From Prillingera fragicola (taxonomy: Eukaryota > Basidiomycota > Tremellomycetes > Trichosporonales > Trichosporonaceae): a DNA stretch of 64,000 nt. The stretch lies in contig BEDY01000002.1 of assembly GCA_002335605.1 (NCBI GenBank), positions 2,046,001 through 2,110,000 of the forward strand, read 5' to 3'. The translations under genes and the position numbers were made by a program. Of the stretch, positions 34,601-47,131 are shown one piece after another. How positions within the stretch are numbered: position 1 is the first letter of the stretch; every line of letters begins with the position of its first letter. The notes beneath the pieces are model-generated. The model saw nothing but the letters and a program-made list of their open reading frames with translations, was not told where the DNA came from and ran no database searches.

Positions 34601-35988
34601 CCATTGGCCGTCTCATGGCCGCCCTGGCGCGCGCCGGCGACGAGCCAAAGGTGCGTGAGCTCTACTCGCTCGCCCAGGTCGTGCTCGCCTCGTGCCTACC
34701 CGACTCGCAGCAGCAGGCCGGGGGCTGGCGTGCCGTCGAAGACTCTATGATCGCCTCATGCTGCTTCCTCGGCCACCTCGAGCAGGCCGGCATGCACCGC
34801 GCCCGCATCATTGACGCCGGCATGGTCCCCACTGCCGACGCGTACGCGACCATGATTGCGTGCTCGCGCGACAGCACCGACGACGCCCACATTGCTCGCG
34901 AGCTCTTTGACGAGGCCCGGTCCCTCGGCGTCATCCCCAACCTGTACCTCTACAACACTATCATCTCAAAGCTCTCCAAGGCACGCAAGGCTGAGATGGC
35001 CCTCGATCTGTTTAACCACATGAAGGCCCAGCGGATTCGTCCCTCGTCGGTCACGTACGGTGCAATCATCAATGCCTGCTGCCGCGTCGGCGACGCCGAG
35101 AGCGCCGCTACACTGTTTGAGGAAATGTCGCATCAGCCAAACTTCAAGCCCCGTGTTCCTCCTTTCAAGTGAGTCTTTCATGTCGCCAGCAACAAAACTG
35201 ACCAGAGCAGCACCATGATGCAGTTCCACCTCCAGACCCAACCGTCGCGCGAGCGCGTGCTCTACTACTATGACGCGATGCGCGCCGCCGGCGTCCGCCC
35301 GTCTGCCCACACCTACAAGCTTCTTCTTGACGCCTACGGCACCCTCGCTCCCATTGACTTGGGCGCCATGGACCGTGTATTCAACGACCTGTGCGCTGAC
35401 CGCAAGGTCGGCGTCCAGGGCACCCACTGGGCGTCTCTGATCACCGCGCTTGGCATGCACGCCGGCGATGTGGACCGCGCCATGGCCGTGTTTGACGGTA
35501 TCCCGAAGCACGCGTCCTCGTCCACCGCCGTCCCCGAGCCGGTCGTCTGGGAGGCAGCACTCAACGTCCTTGCCCAGCGCGGCAGCCTGGAGCAGCTTGA
35601 GAAGCTCCGCGCCCGCCTCGCCGCCTCGGGCGCGCGCTCGACCGCTTACGTCTGCAATGTCCTCATTACGGGCTACGCCAAGCACGGCGAGCTCGACCAG
35701 GCTCGCGCAGTCTTTGAGGGCATGGGCGACTCGGTCACTGGTGTCGCCGCGCCCAACAACCACCCAGCACTGTTTACTTCCTCGGGACACGTCAAGCCCG
35801 CCACGGCCACGAGCGCGCCCACGGACGTCGTCTTCCGCGAGCCCTCGACGTATGAAGCCATGATGCGCGCCGAGCTCGCAGCAGGGAACCGCGCCAACGC
35901 CGAGGCTGTCCTAGCCCGCATGGAGGAGCGCCGCTACCCTGTCGCAGTGTGGATGAAGGCCCGCGCGATCCTCGACGAGGCGGTCTAG
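31624..35988 (+). CDS. Large pentatricopeptide-repeat (PPR) protein, probably mitochondrial
   Basis: 1,440-residue PPR protein in two exons (31624-35168 and 35211-35988). The N-terminus has scattered Arg, Lys and His with few acids (MLGKAAYVSPSLSVVHKLTH), compatible with a mitochondrial presequence, then an Ala/Gly/Ser-rich linker. Helical-hairpin repeats occupy the rest, with PPR signatures such as TYNICLEVLLQHRKRGESIA, FSAALMGAYAKAGDLDAALE, NLYLYNTIISKLSKARKAEM, VTYGAIINACCRVGDAESAA, PPFNTMMQFHLQTQPSRERV, HTYKLLLDAYGTLAPIDLG and AYVCNVLITGYAKHGELDQA. Such proteins bind organellar RNAs and control stability or translation. The layout recalls fungal CYA5/CBP-type translation factors, but the RNA target is unknown. 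The intron keeps the repeat frame (PPFNTMMQ). Confidence 0.9.
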
Positions 35989-36303
35989 CCTGTGCAACGA
36001 AAAAGAAGAAACCGCGCGCTGGCCGGCGGAGGAGAGACATTTTTGGCCATTCACCATCAAAGTATAGTATAGTAGCAGACACTCAATACCACCCCTTTTC
36101 TGCGCGACGCGAGCGAGCGAGTCGCGTCGCTGTTATCGATAGGAAGCATAGACTACTCTCCCCACTCATTGGACTACACATGTATTACTATGGCATGCGC
36201 ACACCACTGGAGCGCTGACTTGCTGGAAGCAGAGGAGCACTGACACAGCACATGCATTCTATACTCGAGTACAACTCTCGCTCATGATCAACGCAGATAC
36301 AGC

Positions 36304-39300
36304 CTAGCGGAACCCACCCACGCGCGCCGAGAGTGAAAACCAAGCGACAAAGCGCCACGCAACAGCGAGCGCGACACATATCCCCGTAAACCGCTCGGTA
36401 TTCAGGTCTCTCCATCCAAACAGAGCCAAGATCTGGTCGCCCGTCTTGGCGATACATGCGCCATCGAGCACCTCCTGGTCTGTGCAGTTGAAGACTAGGT
36501 CGACACACTCGTTGATGACCTGGACTTTTACCGCGGCCTTGAAGCACGTCGCCCAGGCTATGGCTGCGAGCCAGCGGGGGACGGAGAGCGAGATGACGCC
36601 CGAGACTTGGGTCATGAGCGAGATTGTCGTGGACAGGATCCTGCGGCCGTTGTCAGCTGTCGCTCCTTGTGCTGGATACCCACGTTACCGTCAGACCCTC
36701 GCTGTTGACCCACGACCCGACAATGATGGCAAAGCTCTCGCCCATGTTGGAGATGCACCAGATTGTGGCGAAAAACTCGAAAAAGATGCGTACAGACGTC
36801 TGCATGCCGACGCCGACGTTCATCTAGTTCATGTTAGCGGAATAATCGCAGGCCGTATTGCAGGGCAAGGGGGACTCACGATAGCAGTGTAGCACAACGC
36901 GGCAAGGATCTCGGCCGGCAGCTCGACGATAGTGTACATGAGCACAAACGTCGCGGGGCTGTATCGCGCCGAAGACTGTGCCTCGTGGAGATACAAGTTG
37001 CGCTCGGCCGGGAACACACCCATGGCGTTGAGGAGACCGACGAATGCGAGTGCCGACGTTGACTGGATCGAGATACCGATGCGGTCCTGCGCGCCGTGCG
37101 GGCCGTGCGACAGGCGTTGGAAAAAGAGAATAAACATGCCGCCGACCAGCGCGGATTGGAGGCAGCGGTTGAGAGCGACTTCGGTGTTGCGGAACAGATT
37201 TTTAAAGTGGCGCGTGAGGACTACCGGCAGCGCGATGCGCATTGGCGTCGTGCGCGAGCCGGACGTCATCTTGTGCGACTCTTGGGTTGCGGACCGGACG
37301 TGCAGCTCGTCGCCCGTCTCCTTGTTGGCGATCGCGCGCCAGCCAGAAGTGATCCTCGCAACGCGCTCGGCGCTCGCAGCGTGGGTCGCCGTGCGCGGGT
37401 CCACGCTCACAATGTCCAGCAGGTGGTCGGCGGGGTTGAAGAACTCGGAGGGCATCGGGTATCCCAGGCCGGTAAAGTAGTCGACAGCGTCTGCGCGGCG
37501 GCCGTTGAATGCCACCACACCGCCCTTGGCGAGAAGAGTCACATTATCGGCCAGCTGCCAGATGTCGGAGCGCGGCTGGTGGATCGTCGCAATAACCGTG
37601 CGGCCCGTCGAGGCAATGTCCTTGAGAACCTGCATGACGCCGAGGGCAATGCTCGAGTCGAGACCAGACGTCGGCTCGTCCACCAGCAGCACAGCAGGAT
37701 CGTTGATCATCTGCACCGCCAGACTCAAACGCCTCTTTTCGCCTCCTGAAATACCCTTGAGCAGCTGCCCGCCGACAGGAAGATCCGCGCAGTCCTTCAG
37801 TCCCAGCATGCGTAGCACAGTCTCGGCGCGGGCCACCTTTTGCTTGTGGGGCATCGACGCAGGGAGTCGCAGGATCGCAGCGTACCTCAGCGTCTCGCGT
37901 ACCGTCAGACGGGGCAAGTGCCAGTCGTCTTCCTGTTCGACAAACGCGACGTTACTCCTCGACAGTGCATTGGCAGGCTGCCCAGCGTACAGTACCTCGC
38001 CAGAGCGGTAAAACTTGGAGAACGCGCCTGCGTTCATCTTGCGGCTCGCGAGTAGCTGCAAAAGGGTCGACTTGCCAGCACCTGACGGACCAAGGATTGC
38101 AGACACTTCGCCGACGGGAAAGTGGGCCGAGACGTCGTCCAGAATGTCCTTTTTCAACGATTTTAGAATTCCGTGCCCGCGACGTTCCCAGCTAAAGCTT
38201 AGGTTGCGCACGTCGACGTCGATGGGGTCACGCGTCATGTGGCTGTCGGCGACGTCGGCTTGCTTGCCGCGGTGGTGCGAGTCGATCTCGGACGCGTGCC
38301 GCACGCCACCGGCGGCGTACACCTTGAGCACAACGCACGCAGAGGCGTACTCGAACAGTGCGAGGGCGGCCAGACCGCCAAACCATGCGCCAATGTTAAT
38401 GTCCAAGTCAAAGTTGAAACCACGCAGAACATTGTTGCCGATACACTGCTCGAGATTTGCTTGCGAATCCTGGGGACAGTCAAAGATGCGATCCTTGAAC
38501 AGCACCGTGGCAATGATGCGGAACGAGTAAAAGTACGGGCTAAGCCAACGAACCCATTGAGCATAGTTTGGTGGGTTGACGAGAATGAATCCCGAAGAGA
38601 GCAGCTGCTGAATGTTGATTGCGTTGGCAATGAGCGATGCTTGCGCAAAAGTTCGTGTCACTGACGCCGCGAACAGTGCAAGTCCCGAGACGACAAACTG
38701 CACCAAGACGGTCGACGCGATGATGGTGAACAACCTTGCGGCGACGTCGTCCATGCGGGCTTCTGAGATGAAGTATACCAAGATGATGTAGATGGACGGC
38801 GCAAAGATTGCGGGGGCGAGGAACGACAAGAAGTCCGATATCACGTACGGTACGACGTCGTACAGGTTATCTTCGCGGTCGCGGTCAAAGATGATGAGAT
38901 CTGTGCAGAACTTGTATACCCAGAAGACTTGCTGGAGGTAGAAGACAGAGGGGATAATCTGGAACGACACATTCTTGAGCGACTGGATGCCTTGCGGGGT
39001 GTCTGGTAGCTTGGCGAATGTGACACCAATGAAGACACCGAGAATGATGCCCTGGGCAGCGAGGCCGAGCAGTGTTGGGACGTTGCGGTACACGTTACGA
39101 TGTGCCCGCGCAGTGAGAACGCGTGTCTGCATCCAGAACCCAGGCCGCTTTTGGTCCTCTGCCGCTTCGCCGCTACCAGTGACGACACGGTGAAGCTCCT
39201 CAGCCTGAGCACTGCTGTGGGTATGGTGTGATTGCATTGACGGCCGTTTGGCACGAGCTGCATGAACCGCGAGAAAGGACTTCTCGTTTTGCCCTGGTCC

Positions 39301-41007
39301 GCCTTCTTGTTGGATGTGGGCTTCCCAAGCATTTGTCAACGCGTTGACGCGGGCCAAGGATTCCTCTTCCTGCTCCGGGGTACGACTGTCAATGGACGAG
39401 ACGTCAATGAGAAAGTCAAGCGGGTTGGTGCCACGTTCGACGTCATGGCCGAGACTGGAGAACCAGGGAAGACACGCCTTCTGCGAGCCAGAGTACACGA
39501 CCTTGCCCTTTGACAGCAAACAGATCCTGTCAAAGAGGTGAAACGCATCTGAACGAGGTGCGTGGATTGAGAGGATGACAGTACGTCCTCGTCGTGCCAA
39601 AGCCGAGAGAGTCTGAAGGAGCAGGTAGGACGTGAAGGCGTCCAGGCCGGAAGTCGGCTCATCAAGAATGAGCACCGAAGGAAGAGTGACGAGAACACAT
39701 CCAATGGACAACCTTCGCTTCTCTCCTCCCGAGATTCCCTTTCGTAGAGGCCCACCGACAACAGTGTCGGCCGTGTCGCGGAGGCCCAACTCGTCCAGGG
39801 TCTGCTCAACGATGAGCGAGATTGCCTCGCGGGACAACGAGGTGGGTAGTCGCAGTCGTGCAGCGTACGTCAGAGTCTCTCGAACTGAACTGGTCAGCCA
39901 TTGCCACCCAAAGAGGCCTCATCAAAGACATGTTGAAGGGAGACACGCCATGTCTTGGCCAGCGTCGCGGTTCCACGTTGAGCCTACGCTCCCTGTACGG
40001 GCACACCACTCTCAAGCCTTCATAGCACAACTCTTGTTGCACTCACCAGTCAAGCATTCAACAAGATAATCTTGCTGGCGCACAAATCCAATCCTCCTCC
40101 GCGACTCCTTAACTTTGAGCGGTTTTCCTCCTTGTGAGGGCACATATTCCAACCCCCCAGCGAGGACAGGTAGGTCCGAGTTCCTCTGAGCCACCGAGTT
40201 GAGAAGTGTCGTCTTGCCCGAGCCCGAGCCACCAAGACTACGGAGTCAGCATCCATACGGTTCCCAGAAGCCAACCCCGACTCACATGGCCAGCACTTCG
40301 CCCGAAGCACAAGCGCAGCCCACATCTTTCAAGATACGCTTCTTGCGCAGGTTCTCGTCGTCGGGAGGCGCCTTGAACTCCCCCTTCAGCAGGCCCATGA
40401 GTCGGTCTGTGCGGTGATGCGGCACGCCAACGGTCAATCCATCGACAACGAGGTCGAAGGGAGGGGGAGGGGGCAAGTTGAGCAATGCCGAGGCCGGAAC
40501 GGTATCCAGCTCCATCGGGTCAAGAGTGTCCAGCCTCACTTCTTCGACACTGCTCTTCTCCAGTGACGACCTGGCGGCCCCGCCAACAGTAATTATTGAC
40601 GTCGGATTTGAAGCCTCCTCCCTAGCCGCCTGCTCGAAGCGCACCGGTCCAGCGCACTGCACACCTGGGGTATCGGGCCGAGAAGCTGGCAGCGACACAG
40701 GCAGCGGCACCCCAGCAGGCGTAAGCGGCGCTCCCGCGCTTGTGCGTGCACTTGGCGTGCTCGGCGAGGCCCCCAGCGCCGCACCTGTCGCAGCTACAAG
40801 AGCAGGCTGGGTGGGGCTGGGGCCCGGCTCGGCGTTGGGCTGGCAGACGTCACCGGGCACGACCCCGTCCGAGCGTGTGAGGGAGCGCACGGACGCCGAG
40901 CGCGGGGTGAGTGGCGGTGTTGGCTGCGTCACAGCGACGGCCACTGTGTCTGCTGGTGCGACCCAGGCGGGGAAGGCGCCCGCTGTGTTGACGTCGCCGT
41001 CTGGCAT
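36304..41007 (-). CDS. Full-size ABCG transporter, (NBD-TMD)2, YOL075C-like
   Basis: ABC transporter of the White/ABCG type with duplicated halves. A 220-residue Pro/Ser/Thr-rich head leads to NBD1: Walker A LGGSGSGKTTLLN, signature KGISGGEKRRLSI, Walker B SVLILDEPTSGLD, H-loop SIHAPRSD. TMD1 follows with about six helices. NBD2 has Walker A LGPSGAGKSTLLQ, signature KGISGGEKRRLSL, Walker B VLLVDEPTSGLD and H-loop TIHQPRSD, then TMD2 ends SLSARVGGFR. Both ATP sites look complete, unlike many Pdr5-type pumps. About five exons; small introns lie near 40280, 40230, 40050, 39890, 36870 and 36650. An in-frame ATG at 41211 exists but 41007 starts after a leader-like region. Yeast YOL075C shares this order; the substrate is unknown. 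Confidence 0.92.
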
Positions 41008-41814
41008 GGCGCAGTGGAGGGGAAGTGGAGCAGTTCGTTTGTGATTGTTTGTGTGTATGTGGTCGGTGTATGCTGACAACAACGTGCTTTTGGAGAGTGT
41101 CCAAGGGGTTTCGCAGCAGTGCTCGCGAGATGGGCGATATATAGCACAACAGCAGGAACAGCAGCTCGCTATCGGCGGCACGGTTGTTGGAGAGAAATCA
41201 AGTTCGCCCACATGTTCGCGGAGCCATGTTGACTTGTTCGGTCTCGGCTAACAGTAGTCCTCCCATATGCCCAGATTGCGCCGGCTCTACGGTCTGCGTC
41301 TACGGCTCACCTCTCACGGCCTGGTGATCCCCTTAATGAAATGCCCGTCTCAGAAGTTCCCGCTTCTCGCTGTCTGCATTGATGCGGACGGCGGCGTAAA
41401 CTGGCCATCAGGCTGGTCCGAGTCTCTAGGCACGGAAAGACCACATGTGGCCTCGGGAAATCCGAACTCGTGTCCGAGCCATCCGAGCTTTCATTTGGAT
41501 CTCCTCGGCCTTCTGGCCTTGGATCGTAGGCTAGGCATGGTTAAGCAGTGAGGACAGAGCTAACACCAACGGATGGCGTCAGCACGCCAATCAGCAACGA
41601 AGGCTCTACAACACTTCTTGCCCCAGCCTGCAACTCTGTTGGACCAGATGGTACAGTACTATTAACATGTTTGACGGCGCAAAGCACCACTTCTGTAACT
41701 GCTAACTCTATGATACTAATGATGACAATCTGATACGATGGTAGGTGTAGGTGTTGCGTTGATATTGTCGTCAAAATTATAATGCAAGGTTGTCCTCGTC
41801 ATGCGTGAGGGTCA
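41008..41814. other. Intergenic region between two minus-strand genes' flanks and no gene
   Basis: Contains the ABCG promoter and the 3' flank of the membrane-protein gene on its right. A sequence near 41496-41525 faintly resembles the U2 snRNA 5' end but was rejected. Confidence 0.4.
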
Positions 41815-44800
41815 TTATTTTCCACTGCCGCCGCCGGGCCACTTGAGCCATCCCCAAGCGCCCGTCTTGTCGCCGCTGCCGCTGCTCTTACTTGCCCCGC
41901 TTGAACCCGAGAACCGGTTCTTGGCTGGCGTGCCGCTGCTGCTCCCTGTTTCGCCGGCAAGCTCGCGCTCCTCCTCGCTGTCTTCTCGCAGCTCCACCTC
42001 GTTGAGACGTGATGCCGGGCGCGACAGCCGCTGACCTGGAGCAGAGCCGAGCGGGCTGGGCAAGGACCCACGCCGCCCACCGTCAAAGGTGAGTGGTTGA
42101 GAGCCTATGCGACCCATACCAGGCTGCTCGTAGATGAGAGGCTGTGATCCACGGCGACCCATATTCGGCATACCGGGCTGCTCGTGGACCTGCGGCAGGG
42201 ACCCGCGTCGACCCATAGTGTCGTACACACTCGGCGAATGCCACCTGCGCACACCACGGAGCTGCTGGATGTCGCTACCCGACCCGTCGGATCCCGATAG
42301 TGACCCGCCAACGTTGGACGTGCCGGACGAGTGCATGCTACCACCAGCCCCAGTCGATGTTGTGCCGAATAGCAACGAGTGTCGAGATCCCTGGTTGGGG
42401 CCGTACAAGGCAGGTGCGGAGCGAGTAGCCATGTCCTGCGCGACGCCAAACTCGTCGTAAAGCGCGACACGCGGGTTGGCGCTACTACTGTTCCGCCTGA
42501 CCTGCTCGGCGCTAGACGTCGAGGTAGGCATGGGCGAAACACCCTGAAGGACACTGCCGAGGGCGCGGTGATAGTCGGATGTCGCGACGGTGGCGCCGCC
42601 AGAGTCGCTGCCTGTGCCCGTGCCAGAGCCGTGCGTCTCGCCTGTCGACCCAGTCACAGGTGCTGAACCAATAGAGGGCCGGAAGCCGCCAGGACCGAAG
42701 GGCGACAGCATCATGTCGCCGCCAATCTTTGCCAGTCCTGTTCCAGTGGCAACGGCTCCGGGCGCCGAGCGACGGTTCAGACCAGGCATAGGCGCCACCA
42801 GAGAGGGGGCCGCAGCCCCAGACCCCGAGGAATCGTCCATCGACTGCTCGCGGCGGTGGCCGAACGCCGCCCTACCCGCTGCCGCAGCTGCGGCAGCAGA
42901 GACACCCATGGCGGCAACACTGTCGAGCGACTTGCCGCGAGTGTGCAGGTGCGCTTGTCCCGCCTGAGTCAAGTATGGCGCAGACCGATTAGCGCTCATT
43001 GCAGTCATGATGACGCCCTCGTGCGCGTTTGGCGGGGGAGTGCGTCCGTCCATCGTGGCTGTGAGGTATTCTGTCGACGCGCGCGATTCCTCGTCAAACG
43101 GGGTGCCGAACGTACCCACACTGAGGTTACGCTGAGTAAAGCCTGCGTTGAGACCTGCGGCGGCTGCGGCAGCAGGAAAGCGGGGTCCGGGTGTACGCTG
43201 CTTGCGAGCGCCAAACTCCCCGATATCCAGTGATCCACGACCAGGCTCAAGAGACGCTGAGCCGCCTGAGCCGGCAGAGTCGTACAGCGAGCCAGATGAG
43301 GACGAGCTCGAGTCTCCGTGCCCGCGCCGCGCCATCACGCCGGCCATGTACGCGCCACCAGCGAGCACACTGCCCATGGCTGCTGCGTCCATTGCTGAAT
43401 CCTCGGGAATCGACTCGTGCATGCGTCCGCCAGCGCCGCGGAATCGGCTCCCCTGCGAGTTCTTGGATCCTTTACTGCTGTGAGAGCTCTTGCTCCCCTT
43501 GCTGCCGTGGCTTGAAGATGAGTTGCTGCCAAGGGATCCATGGCCGACTGGTAACAATCCAATGTCGCCCGTGTCACCAGAGTTCTGGCGACTACCACTT
43601 GTTGCCGAGACGTAGTTGGACGACGACGAGTTGCGTTCCTCGGGCGAGCCGTGGCGGGGCGGGTTGTAAAACAGGTCGTCATCGCCGACAGGAATGTACG
43701 CGCCGGTACTCGTGCCACCGGAAGAGCGCTTGGCATCCGTGTTGCCACTGCCCGAGCGATTGCCCGAGCGGTCGTGGCCACGAGACACACCAGGGACGAG
43801 ACCTATCATCTTCTCCATGGTGTTGCCACTGACGTTGCGTTCGCCTGAAGTAGAGCGGAGCGACGTGCGGCTCGAGTGGGCGGATCCGCGTGACGAGCGA
43901 GTCGACGAGCTGGGTCGCCGCCCGAGACCTAGACTGCGGAGCAACGCAATGCCTGCAATGGCGCCGCCCGTCGCTCCACCAGCAGCCGCAGCACCGACGC
44001 CAGCCATATTAGTGTCGGCCTCGACGCGCTCCTGCTGATTCAAGAGAGTCGACTGTTCATCGCTCGCCCGCGAGGAGGTATCGTCCCCTTCCTCGTGCAT
44101 CGACATTGCGGCCGCGCGGTCGCCACTTGCCGCATTCGCATAAGCCAACGCGCCTGTGCCGAGCGCCGCAAACTCGCGCCCACCGGGTCCGCGTCCTTCC
44201 GGTACGTCTGGCATGCGCGCTGGCTTCTCGTCCACTGCTGCTGCATCTGTTGTCGGGACTGCTGCCCATCGTTTGCCAAACTTGGACAACAAGCCTGCGC
44301 GCTGGGCGTCTGTCCTGTCTCGTCGCCGCTTGAAGCAGCAGCATAACAACAAGCCGAGCAACAGGAGTGCGAGCACTGGGACTAGAACAGCGGGCAAGAT
44401 TTTGTCGAGATTGCGATCCTGATGTGCGGCTGTTGGGTCCGGTTGCAGGGATGGGTTTGGGAGGCTGGAGGTGCCTCCTGCCGTCTGCCCCGGGGCTGAG
44501 ACTTGCGAGGACTCGAATGGTGTGGATGTGAATGAGGGGGTGGATATCAATGCTGAGGAAGACGATGTCAGTGATGATGCTGATGACGATATCAATGCTG
44601 AGGAGGAGGATGTTGTTGATGAGGTTGTAGGTGATGTTGTTGGAGAGGTTGTAGGTGATGTTGGGGATATTGTTGGGGAGGTCGTCGGTTGCGATGAGGT
44701 CGGCAGTATTGTTGTTGACGATGATATTTCCTCGGACGAAGTCGCGGAGGGTATTGAAGAGGATAATGAAGCTGTAGGAGCCGACGACGTTGAAGGTATT

Positions 44801-45515
44801 GTCGACTGGTCGGTGGGGGAAGGCGATGTCGTTCCTATCGATGTACCTGATGGTGATGGCGAGCTAGTCTCGTCTGGCGACGACGTCTCATCTGCCGAGC
44901 TCGACTTTGTCGGTGACACTGAGCCTCCATAGTCCCATCCGTTGCCGAGAGGTATACTAGGACCATAGTCTAAGGGAAAAGGGTCAGCACAGTTCGGCGC
45001 CGGCGACCATTAATCTCCTGCAGTCGCCGTGGTTGATTTCTTTTTGGATCGCCCCACTCACAAGTCAATGGAAGGTTGACCACCTCGCCCGTTGTCTCTT
45101 CTCGGCCATTGATAGTTGTAATGTACTGCACATCAGCGTGACTGATCCATATGTTCGTGACAGCCCAGCCACTTACCTCTGACCAAGACAACCAGTCTGG
45201 AAGCTCTTGACCATATGGCGTTACCCCACCACGGGCGGCATGTTGTCTGCAGCCAAAGACTGCACACCATAGCCGCCGCATGGTGGGGGTGTCCAAGCCG
45301 TACAGCGGAGGTAGTGTGCTTGGCGGCGCTCTGCGTACGGCTTGCAGAAAGCCTAGAGTATCGCAAGTGTTGTGGCTGGTGGAGAGGACGATGGCAAGTG
45401 AATGTATGTTGTCGTTGTTTGTATGATGAAGTAGATTCCCCTGGTACTTCTTTCCAGCAATGGACGTCTGCGCTGCTACCAGGGCTTTGGCGAGGGCAAG
45501 GGGCAGAGGAGGCAT
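41815..45515 (-). CDS. Large single-pass membrane protein with Ser/Thr-rich ectodomain, function unknown
   Basis: I do not recognise this protein. The main exon (44969-41815) is preceded by exons 45125-45062 and one ending at 45177; these joins create LPLTYYGPSIPLGNGWDYGG, a block I associate with other fungal membrane proteins. The ectodomain continues as about 170 Ser/Thr/Pro-rich residues with repeated TTSPTTSPTT-type units, probably O-mannosylated. One TM helix (ILPAVLVPVLALLLLGLLL) is followed by CCCFKRRRD and a cytosolic tail of over 800 residues rich in Gly, Ser and Arg. Near the C-terminus a unit around GRRGSxPxxxEQPGM repeats (about 42064-42222). The topology resembles fungal wall or osmosensors (Mid2/Wsc/Msb2 style), but no family homology is claimed. 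The N-terminus is uncertain: 45515 gives an open frame, with only a weak signal peptide. Confidence 0.65.
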
Positions 45516-47131
45516 GGCAGGTAACGAGATATCAGAGGGGCATGGGCATGCGTTGGAGGGCGACTACCATGGTATACTTAGGTAACGGCTATCGTAAGGA
45601 GGCACAGGGGGGACCGAGAAGAAAAAAAAAAGCACGCGCGTGCCAGGCCGACGAGCTCGCGAGGTACTCGGCCAGAACTAGCTGGTGCTATCGCATGCAT
45701 GCATGTCGGACAGGTGTACGCAAGCACACTTAGCGCACGCTGGGCGCGATCGCGCCGTACGTATAGTACGGCTAACAGAAAAACGAGGGCTAGCTGACGG
45801 CAAACGAGGAACCGGGTTGAGCTACCGCAGATGCGGGATCGATCCGGAGGTCCATCCGATGGACTTCGGCGTCGGCTCAAGATGGTGAGCAGGCTTGCAT
45901 TGGCCATCCCTCCGAGACATGTTGTATTGTTGATATTCACCGTCGGACAGGGCATCATGCCGTTGAAATATCTGTCTCGGGAGCCCATTGCCACGCCGAC
46001 AATGCACTGCAAAGGACGACCCTGGCACCAGCAGATGGGCACAGGGAGAGAGCAGGGCAGGTCGAGCGCCGAGATTGCTACCAGCAACCCAACATTGCTG
46101 TAATAATGTGCACATTTGCAAGGGTGCAGGGCTGTTGCTCTCGTCTGGTACTCACGCGTGCTACTCGCTTCCTCGGCCCACGGCGGTCGGGTGCGCCTCA
46201 TGCCGCCACCGCCGTCAGAGATATTGCGAGAGAGATTGAAGGGGGGCGATACCGGCCACTGAGAGGAAGGGGTGCAAACGGCATGGTCGTTCCGACAAAC
46301 CACCACGACTTCACAAAGCACCCCCATCAGGAAGGATGCTGAAATCATTGCCCGTCATGACGCGAGATCATCGAATTTCAGTAGCACCCCTTTGCAGAAA
46401 GCAGTGGCTGACCACTCGACGGGAATTCAATCAACAACACGTCTCCTGCTTGATCTGGTAGCAAACGGGTCCAGTCGTCGTGTCCCGGTATTCTGGTCGG
46501 CACAAGCCCTCCGCAGCCATCGCGTCCCATACTGCTGGTACTAACCTCCTGGTTCCAGCGGCAGGCCCCAAATCGGCGGCCCTAGGTTAATACTCGTTGC
46601 GAATGACTGCACTACTATATCAGTTGAATGTGGCGTCGCGCAGTCGCATATGAGAAGAGCAAACGGTCAACTGGCGGCCAGCAATCGACTCTCTGTATGG
46701 TGCCGAATGGCCAACCCGCTGTGTTCTTATCCTGCGATATCTTCTTGCATCACAGTCCCGACTATCCGACTGTGCCAAAGTCCTGTAAACACAATCTGAC
46801 AGACCACAAGAGTAGTCACGCCGAAGACTCAAGTCCTGACAGGTGACGTTCCGCGGCCTTCGGTATTCACGACTGCGTTCCATGGCCGCCACGCTTCTCA
46901 TGCAATGGGACATTGTGGCGCTCTTCTCGCTGTGCCCTAGGCTTTCAAGTCTGCTCATGCATAGAGGTTAGTGAGGGTAGATAAGTAGCTAGCATCCCGA
47001 TGTGCCTTCCATCGCACATAGCATGGACATTCACTGTGATGGATTTTGTTTCCGCCCTCCATCCGCGGCAATTCCGACTCCACTTCGAGATTGCATCACT
47101 TGGATTTCTGGGACAACTCTCATTCCAGCTA
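45516..47131. other. Gene-poor intergenic region, 1.6 kb
   Basis: No convincing coding or RNA gene. It includes an A-run at about 45622-45631 and short unrelated open frames in all frames. It contains the promoter of PDX3 and of the membrane-protein gene. Confidence 0.4.

Noticed and set aside
41490..41530. Sequence resembling the 5' end of U2 snRNA (CTCGGCCTTCTGGCC)
   Set aside because: The match is short and the following branch-recognition and Sm sequences are missing.
44471..44932. Plus-strand acidic open frame of 153 codons with Val/Asp repeats
   Set aside because: Complement of the Ser/Thr repeat region of the membrane-protein ectodomain.
45800..45880. tRNA-like words (GAGCTACC and GGGATCGATCC)
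   Set aside because: The D-arm-like and T-arm-like words are in the wrong order for a minus-strand tRNA and no stems form.
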